A stretch of DNA of 64,000 bases, taken from the NCBI RefSeq assembly GCF_014048475.1, contig NZ_NWUS01000001.1:744001-808000 (forward strand), in the 5' to 3' direction. How positions within the stretch are numbered: position 1 is the stretch's first letter; each line of letters begins with the position of its first letter. The DNA comes from Bombella favorum (lineage in GTDB: Bacteria; Pseudomonadota; Alphaproteobacteria; Acetobacterales; Acetobacteraceae). A program made the position numbers and the translations under genes. Shown piece by piece: positions 28,265-37,615 of this stretch. Under the pieces are notes generated by a model, which was given only the letters and a program-made list of their open reading frames with translations, was not told the DNA's origin and searched no databases.

Positions 28265-29536
28265 TCAGCCGCTCCAGTCCCGTTCCCCTGTTAGGGGAGC
28301 TCCCCCATCCCACACAAAGGCTACACGGGGCAGGCCAGGAGGAAGCCCCCTCACTCCCTCTGGTACGGCAAGCAGCTCATCCCCCGCCCACAAAGCTGGC
28401 AAAGCAGGCAGAACGCAGGCCGGTATACCACGCCCCTCCCGCCGATGCGGCCCGAGAGCCGCAATCACCGCATCCGGGCGGTCCGGCCCTATATAACGCC
28501 AACGCCCATCCCAGCATTGCCCATGTCGAGCTGATATTTTTTCTTCCAGATTCCGGGCTTCGCGATACAACATCCAACCGGCTTCTCGCCCCCGGAGAGG
28601 AGCCAGGCAGGTCCGTCCTAAAGACCCCGTCCCCGCCTGCCGCAAAGCCGAAACAGCCTGACGCTCTGGCACATAATCCTGCCCGCCCACAAGGCGGATC
28701 AACCGCCCCAGCAACTCATCCCCTAATGAGGACAGAAGAGCATCAGTGGTGAGTTTCAGCCACCCTTCCGGCTGCCACGCCACACAGCTGGCAACATGTG
28801 CTGCCAGCCGTTGCTCCGTGTCTTGTTGTTCGGCACAGGCCTGTCGCCTGATATCATGCATCTCCCGCCGCTCATCATCGGTCAGGTCCTGCCGGACTTC
28901 TACACGGCGAAACCGACGATTCTGATTAGAAGGGTCTTCACACCAAACCACGCCAGCTTGCCGCAGCGTCTCCCGCAGGCGTTCCGGCCTGATGCCCAGC
29001 AATGGCCGCAACAGCGTGATTCGCCCCCGAACGGTGCGGGCTGCCATGCCACATAACCCCCGGGCCCCACTCCCCCGCTCCTGACGCATCCAGAGCGTTT
29101 CTTCCTGATCTGCCTCATGATGAGCGACCAGCAAAACAGACCCTCCAGCTTCAACGCAAGCAGCTTCCAATATTTCAAACCGTGCTTCTCTAGCCCGCTG
29201 CTGCATACCGCCGGGTTTCAGAGGCCCTAACGTAAGTTGCCGTGAAGGAATATCTAACGCAGCCAAACGCTGGCAGGTTAAGGCGGCTTCCTCGGCGGAT
29301 TCTGGGCGCAGAGCATGATCCACGACCAGAGCCAGAACGTTCCGCCTCCATCGCCGAGCCAACAGCGCCAAGGCCATAGAGTCCCCACCACCGGACACCG
29401 CAATACAGAGCGAATGCGCCGCCTCATCCGGCCCTACAGGCCCGAGCCTCTCCATAAGAGAGGCAAATTCACTCTGCGTGACAGGCTCTTCTCTACCCTC
29501 TCTGGCGTTATTCTTAATGACAGCCAGCCCGTTCAC
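28265..29536 (-). CDS. tilS: tRNA(Ile)-lysidine synthetase
   Basis: It converts C34 of tRNA-Ile(CAU) to lysidine so that AUA codons are read as isoleucine. The 423 residues have a PP-loop AVSGGGDSMALALLARRW near residue 45, VDHALRPES near 72, LLVAHHEADQEET near 135 and a basic N-type core; the C-terminal part is divergent. No in-frame ATG fits well upstream of the VTQSEFASLM segment, so a GTG at 29536, 23 bases inside cpoB, is the probable start; ATG at 29455 is the alternative. Confidence 0.88.
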   Translation of the reverse strand: MNGLAVIKNNAREGREEPVTQSEFASLMERLGPVGPDEAAHSLCIAVSGGGDSMALALLARRWRRNVLALVVDHALRPESAEEAALTCQRLAALDIPSRQLTLGPLKPGGMQQRAREARFEILEAACVEAGGSVLLVAHHEADQEETLWMRQERGSGARGLCGMAARTVRGRITLLRPLLGIRPERLRETLRQAGVVWCEDPSNQNRRFRRVEVRQDLTDDERREMHDIRRQACAEQQDTEQRLAAHVASCVAWQPEGWLKLTTDALLSSLGDELLGRLIRLVGGQDYVPERQAVSALRQAGTGSLGRTCLAPLRGREAGWMLYREARNLEEKISARHGQCWDGRWRYIGPDRPDAVIAALGPHRREGRGIPACVLPALPALWAGDELLAVPEGVRGLPPGLPRVAFVWDGGAPLTGERDWSG

Positions 29537-30434
29537 TGAAGATTTTCTCAGAAGACTTCACACGAGCCGAAGCATTGGGGAATTCTTTATGGAGCCGCCG
29601 CAATGCCTCGCAAGATGCCGTCTTGTTCCCTAACGCCAACATGGAAGCTGAAACACCCAACAGAGCCTCTGGTGCCCGAGGAGACTCCGGTGAATGGCTA
29701 TATACATCGTAATAGGTCAAAGCCGCATTCTTGTAGGATTTCTGACCAGCAAGGGACTGCGCCAGTAGATACTGGGCTTCTGTGTGGCTCCAACCTGTTT
29801 TGCTCTGCTTAAGTACCTGACGGGCCTGTGTTTCAGCCGTCTCATACTGATGGGCCTTCAGAGCCGCACGGCCAGCCTGCAACATCTCCGTGGTAGACGC
29901 CACATGTGGTGCGGCTGCCGGAGCAGCAGCAGATGTTTCAGCCGCGGCAGAGGGACGGGCTGCGGCATGATGGCCATTCTCAAGGGCGAACTGCATATCC
30001 CCGAGCTGCTTGGTCATCGTCGCTTCATCCTGATGAAGCTGATTGCTCATCTGCTCTATCTGGCCATGCATCTCCCGCACCTGCCCTTCCAGAGAATTCA
30101 CACGCTCCAGCAGGTTGGCAACCAAGTCCCCGCTACTCCGACCTGAAGAGCTCCCTTCAGAAGACCTACTTCCACTGCTGCTAGATGCTACCGGCAAGGG
30201 AGCGGACAGATCATCACCCTGATCATCAAGACTGCCTGTGCCGTCGTCACTGCTACTACCATGCTGACGGGCCAATGCCTGATGCTGCTGCATGATAGCT
30301 TCGCGCGAGAGACCAGCATCCGCCCAGGCAGAGCCAAGGGGCGCAATCGCCGTGCAGGAAAGCAGCAGAGCCCCCAATGCTCCCTTCAGAGTGGCTGAAA
30401 CAGGACCCAGAACAGGCCGAGCAGAATGACGCAT
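29514..30434 (-). CDS. cpoB: Cell division coordinator CpoB (YbgF)
   Basis: This periplasmic protein links the Tol-Pal system with peptidoglycan synthesis during division. The 306 residues start with a signal peptide (cleavage near SAWADAG). A Ser-rich low-complexity segment follows (about 55-85), then a trimerising coiled coil (NLLERVNSLEGQVREMHGQI) and C-terminal TPR repeats from about residue 185 (YETAETQARQVLKQ). The ATG at 30434 follows GGGAG. A strong terminator separates it from pal. Confidence 0.9.
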   Translation of the reverse strand: MRHSARPVLGPVSATLKGALGALLLSCTAIAPLGSAWADAGLSREAIMQQHQALARQHGSSSDDGTGSLDDQGDDLSAPLPVASSSSGSRSSEGSSSGRSSGDLVANLLERVNSLEGQVREMHGQIEQMSNQLHQDEATMTKQLGDMQFALENGHHAAARPSAAAETSAAAPAAAPHVASTTEMLQAGRAALKAHQYETAETQARQVLKQSKTGWSHTEAQYLLAQSLAGQKSYKNAALTYYDVYSHSPESPRAPEALLGVSASMLALGNKTASCEALRRLHKEFPNASARVKSSEKIFSERAGCH

Positions 30435-30471
30435 GATCTCATCTCCCAACGGACAGGCAATAATCGCACAT

Positions 30472-30503
30472 AAAAATCGGGCCGGTTAAGCAAACCGGCC
30501 CGA
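30472..30503 (-). terminator. Strong terminator between pal and cpoB
   Basis: Perfect 11-base arms (30477-30487, 30493-30503) around a 5-base loop are followed on the minus strand by five T. It lies 58 bases after the pal stop and would uncouple tolQRAB-pal from cpoB-tilS-ftsH. Confidence 0.85.
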
Positions 30504-30560
30504 CCTTTTCTGAAAGGGCACCACCGCCCCTTCTACAGGTTTCCCGGAACCGGGCCTGCT

Positions 30561-31043
30561 TTAGCGGACAGACGTAATAGCGTTACGGTTCTGTGCCCAT
30601 GCTTCTGGTGTATCGCCATCAGCTGTCGGACGGTCTTTGCCGTAAGAGATCGTCATGATACGGGCCGGGGCCACGCCCTTGGCTTCCAGATACTCACGGG
30701 CAGCGTTAGCACGACGCTGGCCAAGAGCGATGTTGTACTCTTCCGTACCACGGTCATCGCAGTTACCAGCAACCAGGATATTGACCTGAGGGTAGCGAGC
30801 CAGCCAAGCAGCCTGCTTATCCAGCGTGGCACGACCTTCGCTGTTAAGCTGATTCTTATTCAGCTCGAAATAAACACGGTCCCCGGCAGTGGCGACCAGA
30901 TCAGCCTGACTACCCGGAACCGGGCCCTGACTCATCTGCTGGGTGTTCTGCCCATCACCGTCATTATCGTGGTTCTTATGGTCACCACTACAGGCGGTCA
31001 GAGCGCAGGCCATACCCAGCACAGCGAACATCTTCAACTTCAT
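30561..31043 (-). CDS. pal: Peptidoglycan-associated lipoprotein Pal
   Basis: This outer-membrane lipoprotein anchors peptidoglycan and is the endpoint of the Tol system. The 160 residues have a lipoprotein signal with lipobox LTAC near residue 20, an Asn/Asp-rich linker and an OmpA-like C-terminal domain with VYFELNKNQL, then NILVAGNCDDRGTEEYNIALG and QRRANAAREYL. The ATG at 31043 follows AGGAG; upstream in-frame residues lack a ribosome site. Confidence 0.95.
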   Translation of the reverse strand: MKLKMFAVLGMACALTACSGDHKNHDNDGDGQNTQQMSQGPVPGSQADLVATAGDRVYFELNKNQLNSEGRATLDKQAAWLARYPQVNILVAGNCDDRGTEEYNIALGQRRANAAREYLEAKGVAPARIMTISYGKDRPTADGDTPEAWAQNRNAITSVR

Positions 31044-31197
31044 GACAATCTCCTGCAAAAAGATGCACCCCAGTTAATGGGGGAGTTTTCACCCACCTGC
31101 AAGATGCAGATGAGGAAAGACGCATGGCAGCCCCGAAAGCTACCAGAGCCATGGAAGCGCAACGTCTCCCATAGCCCCAAACAACCGTTCCCTACGC

Positions 31198-32568
31198 TTA
31201 GCGCCGCAACGGCGACCATGCTGGGTCAGAAGCCCCTGTCGTAGTGGGAATGATATGCTCATTGAAACCCGCTACGTCAATCACAGCGATAGAAGAGGTA
31301 AAGCCCGCACCACCGGCACCCGCTGCATTCTGGCGGCAGAAGGCCAGTGCCCGGCCATTTGGTGCGAAACTTGGGCTCTCCACAGTAAAGCCTTGTGTCA
31401 GAGACCGCTCCCCAACACCATCTGGCCCCATCACGCCAAGGGTGAAGCCACCCGAGCCAATACGGACGAAAGCAATCTGATCACCTCTCGGGGACCATAC
31501 AGGCGACCCATAGTGACCATTACCGTAAGAAATGCGATGGGCATTTCCACCGTTCGCACTCATCACATACAGCTGCGGCGAGCCACCACGGTCGGAGTTA
31601 AAGACGATGTTCTGACCATCTGGGCTAAAGCACGGGCTAGTATCAATCACACCCGGTGCCGATGTCAGACGGCGACGGTGCTGGGTGGCCAGATCAATCA
31701 GATACAAATCCGCCCCACCATCCTTAGTCGTGGCCGAAAGAATGATGCTCCGCCCATCTGGAGAAAAGCGCGGTGCAAAGGAAATGCCCTCAAACGTGCC
31801 AAGAATGGTCTGCTGCCCCGTGTTGAGGTCATACACATACACACGAGGGCGATTATTAGCGTAGGACAGAAAGGCCAACTGCTCACTAATAGGGCTGAAG
31901 CGTGGCTCCAACGTCAGCCAGTTACCATTGGTCAACATATGAGCATTGGCACCGTCCTGATCCATAATGGCAAGACGTGTGGCCTGATGGCGCCGTGGGC
32001 CTGTCCGGGAGATATAAGCGATACGAGTATCAAAATACCCATCCTCACCCAGCAGACGCTTATAGATAGAATCAGCAATGATATGGGCAATACGACGCCA
32101 GTTGCTCGGAGAAGCCGTATAGGCCCGGCCTTCCATCTGCTGGCCTGCCACGACATCCCACAGGCGCATCTCCACCCGTACATGGTCAGCCCCTGTAGCA
32201 CTCCCGGCCACAGCTACACGGGCACCACGAGCCTTCAGTGCCGAAAAGTCCGGCTGAACAGAAGCCGGCACCGTGCCCCCCATGACCTGAAACAGCCCTG
32301 TGCTGGAAAGGTCAGAAGAAATCACGCCGGAAATCTGATTCCCCAGCCCCGGTCCAAAATCCGGAACCACAATGGGGATGGGGGCCTGATGAGCCCCGGC
32401 CACTGTGATCTCTGCCGGGGCGTTTCCGCTAGCAGCCCGTGCGCTACGACTTCCCAGCAGGGCCAGAGGCGTAACAAGCACACCACCCGCAGCAACCCCA
32501 CCAAGCAGGGAGCGGCGGGAGAGATGCTTCTGAAGAAGTTCAGCCTCGGTATCAGAAAAAAAGGACAT
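31198..32568 (-). CDS. tolB: Tol-Pal system periplasmic protein TolB
   Basis: This periplasmic beta-propeller binds Pal and TolA. The 456 residues hold a D1 domain (about 55-185, with GLFQVMGG) and six WD40-like PD40 repeats such as PRFSPDGRSIILSA, PCFSPDGQNIVFNSDR and PVWSPRGDQIAF. The leader contains SRRSLLGG and a long hydrophobic stretch ending SARAA, which fits a twin-arginine (Tat) signal; E. coli TolB uses Sec. A 139-base gap separates it from pal. Confidence 0.95.
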   Translation of the reverse strand: MSFFSDTEAELLQKHLSRRSLLGGVAAGGVLVTPLALLGSRSARAASGNAPAEITVAGAHQAPIPIVVPDFGPGLGNQISGVISSDLSSTGLFQVMGGTVPASVQPDFSALKARGARVAVAGSATGADHVRVEMRLWDVVAGQQMEGRAYTASPSNWRRIAHIIADSIYKRLLGEDGYFDTRIAYISRTGPRRHQATRLAIMDQDGANAHMLTNGNWLTLEPRFSPISEQLAFLSYANNRPRVYVYDLNTGQQTILGTFEGISFAPRFSPDGRSIILSATTKDGGADLYLIDLATQHRRRLTSAPGVIDTSPCFSPDGQNIVFNSDRGGSPQLYVMSANGGNAHRISYGNGHYGSPVWSPRGDQIAFVRIGSGGFTLGVMGPDGVGERSLTQGFTVESPSFAPNGRALAFCRQNAAGAGGAGFTSSIAVIDVAGFNEHIIPTTTGASDPAWSPLRR

Positions 32569-32593
32569 GCAATAACCTCAGATAAATCCAGCC

Positions 32594-33616
32594 TCAGGGC
32601 TTGAACAGAAAACGGAACTGCCTCACCTGCCCCAGCATACGCTTAGGCACGGGCAGGCGGGAGCAGGTAGGACTCAGCACGGCATCCCGGGCCCGTTCGG
32701 CCTGGACCCGATATGTCGGGTCCGCTGCCATACGGGCACGAGTCTCCGGCAAAAATGTGACCATGCGAGCTTCGCCGGCTGCATCCACCGTGACCATCAT
32801 ACGTGCAGAGAAATTCTGATAGTTTCGAGCCAGTGTATCTTCCTGATAGCAACGCTGTACGGATGACCCGATGGCATTCTGCTCACCACTCGTCAAAGCA
32901 CCCGTATCACCATCAGGACGACCACCCCCACGAGGAGACCCGCCCTGTGCCTGATTAGGCAACGCCTTAGGCGGACGCTCTTGCTTCTCCTGGCTCCGGT
33001 ACTCATCCAACGTAGCCAACAGGGAACGGCTGTCCTCCTGCGTCTTTTTAGCCTCATGCTCCTGCTGGGTATGGGAAAGCTGCGGCTTGGCAGGCGGCTT
33101 CTCCACCTTATGCTCCGGTGCCTTGACCTGCGCTTGCTTATGCACCGGTTCCGGCTTCGGCTTTGCTTGCTCGCTCACCTCACCCTTTTCCCGCACTGGA
33201 GCACGCTGCTGGACCGGTGTCTTCACAGCCACATGAGACGGCTCTGGGGCTGCCTGTACAGGCCGAGGCGGTGGCGGAGCCGGTGGCGGTGGTTCAACTG
33301 GCTTTGGCTTGGGCGGCTGCGGTGCTGGGGGAGCCTTTGCCTCCACCGGAGCAGGTGGCGCCGGAACTTCAGCCTTATGCGCAGACCGAGCCGCCGGGCG
33401 GGCACCCCCGGTTGCCTCATACACCATAGTGACTGTCTGCTCTGCCGGTGGTTCTGGCAGGGGCGGCTGCGGGTGCCAAAGTAGGAAAACCAGCACACCC
33501 CCATGCAGCAGCAGGGAGAGCAGCACAGCACCCGTCACAAGGCTGCCCTGCCCCCGCTCCCGCCGCTGATAGGGCGGTGGAATCTCATCAAATCGTGATG
33601 ATGCAGAGAAGCTCAC
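32594..33616 (-). CDS. tolA: Cell envelope protein TolA
   Basis: TolA links the inner-membrane TolQR motor with TolB/Pal. The 340 residues have one N-terminal transmembrane helix (about 27-47), a Pro/Lys/Ala-rich periplasmic spacer (about 60-200) and a C-terminal domain (about 245-340) with CYQEDTL and ARMMVTVDAAGEARMVTF resembling the TonB/TolA C-terminal fold. The start is a GTG at 33616 behind AAGGAG. It follows tolR by 11 bases. Confidence 0.9.
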   Translation of the reverse strand: MSFSASSRFDEIPPPYQRRERGQGSLVTGAVLLSLLLHGGVLVFLLWHPQPPLPEPPAEQTVTMVYEATGGARPAARSAHKAEVPAPPAPVEAKAPPAPQPPKPKPVEPPPPAPPPPRPVQAAPEPSHVAVKTPVQQRAPVREKGEVSEQAKPKPEPVHKQAQVKAPEHKVEKPPAKPQLSHTQQEHEAKKTQEDSRSLLATLDEYRSQEKQERPPKALPNQAQGGSPRGGGRPDGDTGALTSGEQNAIGSSVQRCYQEDTLARNYQNFSARMMVTVDAAGEARMVTFLPETRARMAADPTYRVQAERARDAVLSPTCSRLPVPKRMLGQVRQFRFLFKP

Positions 33617-33627
33617 GCAGGCTCTCC

Positions 33628-34062
33628 TTACTGGCCGCCCTGTGGCTGCTGCGCCAACAGGGCAACATGGGTAAAGCCACCAGATGTGATCTGCCCCATC
33701 GTACTCATCACCTTGCCATAGTCGATATGCGCATCGGCCCGCACAAAAATACGGCGACCGGAATCATCGCTCGCCAACTGCTTGAGATGAGTTACCAGCT
33801 CATCTGCACTGACGGGATCATCCCCCAGATACAAGCTGCCATCGCTCTTGATGGACACTGTAATGGGCTTGTCATCAGAATTGACAGGCTTGGCACTTGT
33901 CTGCGGCAGATCAACATTTACACCACTGGTCAACATCGGTGCCGTCACCATGAAAATGATGAGCAGCACCAGCATGACATCTACCAGCGGGGTTACGTTG
34001 ATGTTTGCTTCCGGGCGGCTCCGCCTACTTCTGCCCCGCCCAATGCGTGATGAAGCCTCCAT
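33628..34062 (-). CDS. tolR: TolR, proton-channel subunit of the Tol motor
   Basis: This ExbD/TolR protein has 144 residues, with a single transmembrane helix at about 24-44 carrying the conserved proton-path aspartate in VTPLVDVMLVLLIIFMVT. A periplasmic domain follows (FVRADAHIDYGKVMSTM). It works with TolQ to energise TolA and keep the outer membrane drawn in at division sites. Confidence 0.95.
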   Translation of the reverse strand: MEASSRIGRGRSRRSRPEANINVTPLVDVMLVLLIIFMVTAPMLTSGVNVDLPQTSAKPVNSDDKPITVSIKSDGSLYLGDDPVSADELVTHLKQLASDDSGRRIFVRADAHIDYGKVMSTMGQITSGGFTHVALLAQQPQGGQ

Positions 34063-34067
34063 GATGC

Positions 34068-34799
34068 TCAGTTCCTCCCGCTGCCACGTTCTTCAGACTG
34101 GCGGGATAGGATAGCCGCAAACTCGGTCCCGAAGCCTTCCAGCCGTTCAGCGAAATTATCCACACTGCGGCTGATGAGGTTGTAAGCCACATAGGCCGGA
34201 ATGGCTGTTAGCAGACCGATAGCTGTTGCAAAAAGTGCCTCGGAAATACCCGGTGCTACAACGGAAAGATTCGTGTTGTGCATGGAAGCAATGGAGCTAA
34301 AAGCATGCATGATACCCCACACCGTTCCAAACAGACCGACAAATGGGGCGACCGGACCGATGGTAGCCAGCATCACGAGATAGCGGCTCAGACGCTCTGT
34401 CTCTCTGCCGATTGTAATGCTGATAGCCCGGTCAATGCGTTCAGACGTACCACCGTGGATCACATCAATCCCCGCAATGCGGGATGAACGACGCCATTCG
34501 CCCATCGCCGCCCCGAAGACAGCAGCCATTGGATGAACAGGGCGTGCCCCTTCACTGTCATACAGATCATCCAGCGACCCACCGGACCAGAAGCGGTCCT
34601 CAAAGGTCGTAGCCTCTCGATTGACCCGCCGCAGGAGAAGCACCTTCTCCACAATGACCGCCCATACGAAAATGCTACACAGCACCAGCCCGATCATGAC
34701 TAGCTGCACAGCCAGAGAAGCATTCAGGAACAGATGGAAGGGCGAAAGCCCCGCTGCCCCGGCAGCACCCAGAGCACTCGAATTCACAGCCTGATCCAC
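34068..34799 (-). CDS. tolQ: TolQ, motor subunit of the Tol system
   Basis: This MotA/TolQ/ExbB protein has 243 residues and three transmembrane helices: near 30-50, then IGPVAPFVGLFGTVWGIMHAF near 140 and GISEALFATAIGLLTAIPAYVAY near 180. It forms the proton-driven stator with TolR. A GTG at 34799 is preceded by AGGAG at 8 bases. The gene leads the tolQRAB-pal group. Confidence 0.95.
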   Translation of the reverse strand: MDQAVNSSALGAAGAAGLSPFHLFLNASLAVQLVMIGLVLCSIFVWAVIVEKVLLLRRVNREATTFEDRFWSGGSLDDLYDSEGARPVHPMAAVFGAAMGEWRRSSRIAGIDVIHGGTSERIDRAISITIGRETERLSRYLVMLATIGPVAPFVGLFGTVWGIMHAFSSIASMHNTNLSVVAPGISEALFATAIGLLTAIPAYVAYNLISRSVDNFAERLEGFGTEFAAILSRQSEERGSGRN

Positions 34800-34924
34800 T
34801 CCGCTTTCTCCTGTTTTCTATGGTCGGTTGGGTAAAGGACTACTGCCCATGTTGCGGCAGGAAGTACTTTTTTCAATGGCACAGGACGCAGAAAGAGCAA
34901 ACATCTTTATCTTTAAATCTTTTG

Positions 34925-35359
34925 TCAGGCGGAATCCCCGCCTGATACCTCCAGCCCTGCCAATTTTTCCTGATAGGCAACAGGCAGCCGCAACGGAGCC
35001 ATACTAGCCAATCTCAGGCAGGCCAGCTCCACCTCAATCACGACCGACTTCTGCCCACCCCGGGAGAGATTGGTGATAACCTGCCTCAGCTTCAGCCGGG
35101 CCCCGCCCCTCTGTAGCAAAACTGTTTCCACATCCATCAGCTCATCCAACCGCAGGGGGGCGTGATAACGGATACCCAACTGCCGGACGACAAAGCCGAT
35201 TCCATCCTCTTCCGCCATTTCCCCAACGCTAAGCCCAAGGCTGCGTAATGCCTCGGCTCTGGCACGTTCGGCAAAGCCCAGATACCGGGCGTGATAGACG
35301 ATACCCCCCGCATCTGTATCTTCATAATAAATACGGAACTGACAGTGATGTGCCGCCAT
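34925..35359 (-). CDS. ybgC: Tol-Pal-associated acyl-CoA thioesterase YbgC
   Basis: This hotdog-fold thioesterase has 144 residues and acts on acyl-CoA or acyl-ACP at the membrane. The signature YYEDTDAGGIVYHARYLGF near residue 10 carries the catalytic Asp, followed by ERARAEALRSLG. It regularly precedes tolQ in proteobacteria, as here. A GGGAGA ribosome site precedes the ATG. Confidence 0.92.
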   Translation of the reverse strand: MAAHHCQFRIYYEDTDAGGIVYHARYLGFAERARAEALRSLGLSVGEMAEEDGIGFVVRQLGIRYHAPLRLDELMDVETVLLQRGGARLKLRQVITNLSRGGQKSVVIEVELACLRLASMAPLRLPVAYQEKLAGLEVSGGDSA

Positions 35360-35394
35360 GTCGTGTTCTCCCTAATGGCCGCCCGCACCAGCCC

Positions 35395-36444
35395 TTACAG
35401 GAACCGTGGTGCCAGATTATCAGAAGGTGGGTTGAGGCCGAGATAACGCCATCCGGGTTCCCCCAGCATCCGCCCCCGTGAGGTCCGCAGGATCAACCCT
35501 TCCTGTATCAGATAGGGTTCCACTACGTCTTCCAACGTATCACGGGCTTCCGCCAATGCCGCTGCCAATGTTTCCACCCCCACGGGGCCACCCCGGTGAT
35601 GCTCGGCAATGCGGCGGAGGTAACGTCTATCCATCGCATCAAGCCCGTGGCTATCTACCTCCAGTCGAGAGAGGGCTGCATCTGCCAGCGTACGGTCAAC
35701 GACCCCTTTCTTCGCCACAAGGGCAAAGTCCCTCACACGGCGCAGCAGCCTTCCAGCAATACGGGGTGTCCCACGGGAACGACGGGCAATTTCTTCTGCC
35801 CCTTCATCCGTCAACGCCATACCTAGCTTCTCTGCGCCACGGCTAACAATCTGGCGCAACTCCTCAGGCGTATAGAAAACCAAACGCAGCGGAATGCCGA
35901 ACCGGTCCCGCAACGGTGTTGCCAGCAGACCAGAACGTGTCGTAGCGGCTACGAGCGTAAAGGGAGCCAAATCAATCCGCACTGAGCGAGCGGCCGGCCC
36001 CTCACCAATCACGAGGTCCAGTTGGAAATCTTCCATCGCAGGATAAAGGATTTCCTCAATCGCCGGCTGGAGACGGTGAATCTCATCAATGAACAGCACA
36101 TCTCGAGGCTGAAGGTTCGTCAGAATGGCTGCAAGGTCTCCAGCGCGCTGAATGACCGGCCCTGACGTAGCCCGGAAGCCTACACCAAGTTCACGAGAAA
36201 CAATCTGGGCGAGGGTTGTCTTCCCCAATCCTGGCGGACCATGTAGCAGGACATGGTCCAGCGCATCACCCCGTTTACGGGCTGCCTCAATAAAAATGGA
36301 GAGATTTTCCCGGCTGGCTTTCTGGCCTGTAAAGTCGGCCAGAGTCTGCGGGCGCAGGGTGGTATCAGCCACATCCTCGGGCTGGCGTGTGGCATCCGTC
36401 TCCGGCGCACGGCCAAAAGGTGTCTCTGGTACAAACTGGTTCAT
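35395..36444 (-). CDS. ruvB: Holliday junction helicase subunit RuvB
   Basis: This hexameric AAA motor drives branch migration together with RuvA. The 349 residues show [12 protein letters not shown] near 31, Walker [18 protein letters not shown] near 68, Walker [14 protein letters not shown] near 115, sensor [17 protein letters not shown] near 165 and a C-terminal winged helix with [13 protein letters not shown]. Length is normal. Confidence 0.97.
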   Translation of the reverse strand: MNQFVPETPFGRAPETDATRQPEDVADTTLRPQTLADFTGQKASRENLSIFIEAARKRGDALDHVLLHGPPGLGKTTLAQIVSRELGVGFRATSGPVIQRAGDLAAILTNLQPRDVLFIDEIHRLQPAIEEILYPAMEDFQLDLVIGEGPAARSVRIDLAPFTLVAATTRSGLLATPLRDRFGIPLRLVFYTPEELRQIVSRGAEKLGMALTDEGAEEIARRSRGTPRIAGRLLRRVRDFALVAKKGVVDRTLADAALSRLEVDSHGLDAMDRRYLRRIAEHHRGGPVGVETLAAALAEARDTLEDVVEPYLIQEGLILRTSRGRMLGEPGWRYLGLNPPSDNLAPRFL

Positions 36445-36473
36445 CGGCCCTGCTCTTCCCCTCTTCCCTCTGC

Positions 36474-37112
36474 CTACCGGGCCAGTTCCTTAAGGGCAAG
36501 ACGAATGATAACATCCAGCCCTGCCCCGTCATTCTCCCCGATAAGTCGGCTGACAATCGGCCAGCTTTCTGCACGACGGAAGCCCAGACCTTCCAGGGCC
36601 ATAAGAGCATCCTGCTCCAGCCCTGCACTCCCATGCAGACGGGTGCTGATAGCCGCCTCTCCCCCTCCAGCGGTCATGCTTGTCCCGCTCATACCGGCGG
36701 GAGCTGGCATTTTGGCCACTTTGCCCTTAAGCTCCGTTAAGAGACGTGCTGCTAGCTTGGGGCCAACCCCAGCGGCCTGCGTAAAGGCAGTCTTATCCTC
36801 TGCATGGACAGCCTTCCAAAGCAGACTGGGGCGACTAACTGACAGAATGGCCAAAGCCACACGGGTACCCACCCCTTGAACAGTCGTAAGAAGGCGGAAC
36901 CATGCCTGTTCATCCGCCTCCGCAAAGCCAAAAAGCTGAATAGCATCTTCCCGCACGATGGTTTCCACCAACACACGGGCCACTTCCGGCGGGCGAGGCA
37001 ACAGCCCGAGCGTGTGACTTGATGCCGACACGACATAGCCTACCCCATTAACATCAATGAGGCAGTGATCCCCTTCAATATGGGAGACAAGACCCGTCAA
37101 TTGTCCGATCAT
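36474..37112 (-). CDS. ruvA: Holliday junction subunit RuvA
   Basis: RuvA tetramers recognise four-way junctions and load RuvB. The 212 residues start [23 protein letters not shown] (OB fold), followed by helix-hairpin-helix motifs around [16 protein letters not shown] and [14 protein letters not shown], and a C-terminal RuvB-binding domain ([16 protein letters not shown]). It overlaps ruvC by four bases. Confidence 0.96.
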   Translation of the reverse strand: MIGQLTGLVSHIEGDHCLIDVNGVGYVVSASSHTLGLLPRPPEVARVLVETIVREDAIQLFGFAEADEQAWFRLLTTVQGVGTRVALAILSVSRPSLLWKAVHAEDKTAFTQAAGVGPKLAARLLTELKGKVAKMPAPAGMSGTSMTAGGGEAAISTRLHGSAGLEQDALMALEGLGFRRAESWPIVSRLIGENDGAGLDVIIRLALKELAR

Positions 37113-37615
37113 GCCATGCGTACTCCCGCACCCACATGCTGCGCACTAGCCCGGTGATGAGCATGGCAAATCGCAATGGCGAGCGCATCGGAGGCATCAG
37201 CCCGCTTAACCTCCGCCCCCGGCAAAAGGCGACGGACCATCATGCTGACCTGCTCCTTAGTCGCTGCCCCTGTGCCGACGACCGCACGCTTTACGGCCAT
37301 GGCGCCATACTCATGCACGCTCAACCCGGCAAGGGCCGGCACAACAAGGGCCACACCACGGGCATAACCCAACTTGAGCGTGGAAGAGCCGTTGCGGTTT
37401 ACATAGGTCTCCTCAACGGCAGCTTCCGTGGGGCCATAGTGCTGAATGAGCTTCATCAGCCCTTCATGCAAGTCGCAAAGGCGGCGGGGAACGTCATCAC
37501 CGCTCTGAGTTGCCAAAACACCATCGGCAACATGGCGCAGACGATTCCCCTCCACATCTACAATACCCCAACCCATAAAGCGCAGGCCGGGGTCTATCCC
37601 CATAAGGCGGATCAA
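37109..37615 (-). CDS. ruvC: Holliday junction resolvase RuvC
   Basis: This dimeric endonuclease cuts Holliday junctions. The 168 residues show the RNase H-like core with catalytic acids in [24 protein letters not shown] near 68 and the C-terminal [17 protein letters not shown]. It overlaps yebC and ruvA by four bases each, indicating tight coupling. Confidence 0.96.
   Translation of the reverse strand: MIRLMGIDPGLRFMGWGIVDVEGNRLRHVADGVLATQSGDDVPRRLCDLHEGLMKLIQHYGPTEAAVEETYVNRNGSSTLKLGYARGVALVVPALAGLSVHEYGAMAVKRAVVGTGAATKEQVSMMVRRLLPGAEVKRADASDALAIAICHAHHRASAQHVGAGVRMA

Noticed and set aside
28265-29536. Frameshift in tilS near its start
   Set aside because: The GTG start inside cpoB gives an uninterrupted frame covering the family-like segment before the PP-loop, so no frameshift is needed.
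31255-32604. 449-codon plus-strand ORF opposite tolB
   Set aside because: TolB in the opposite frame is unmistakable; this frame is an open shadow rich in Arg, His and Thr.
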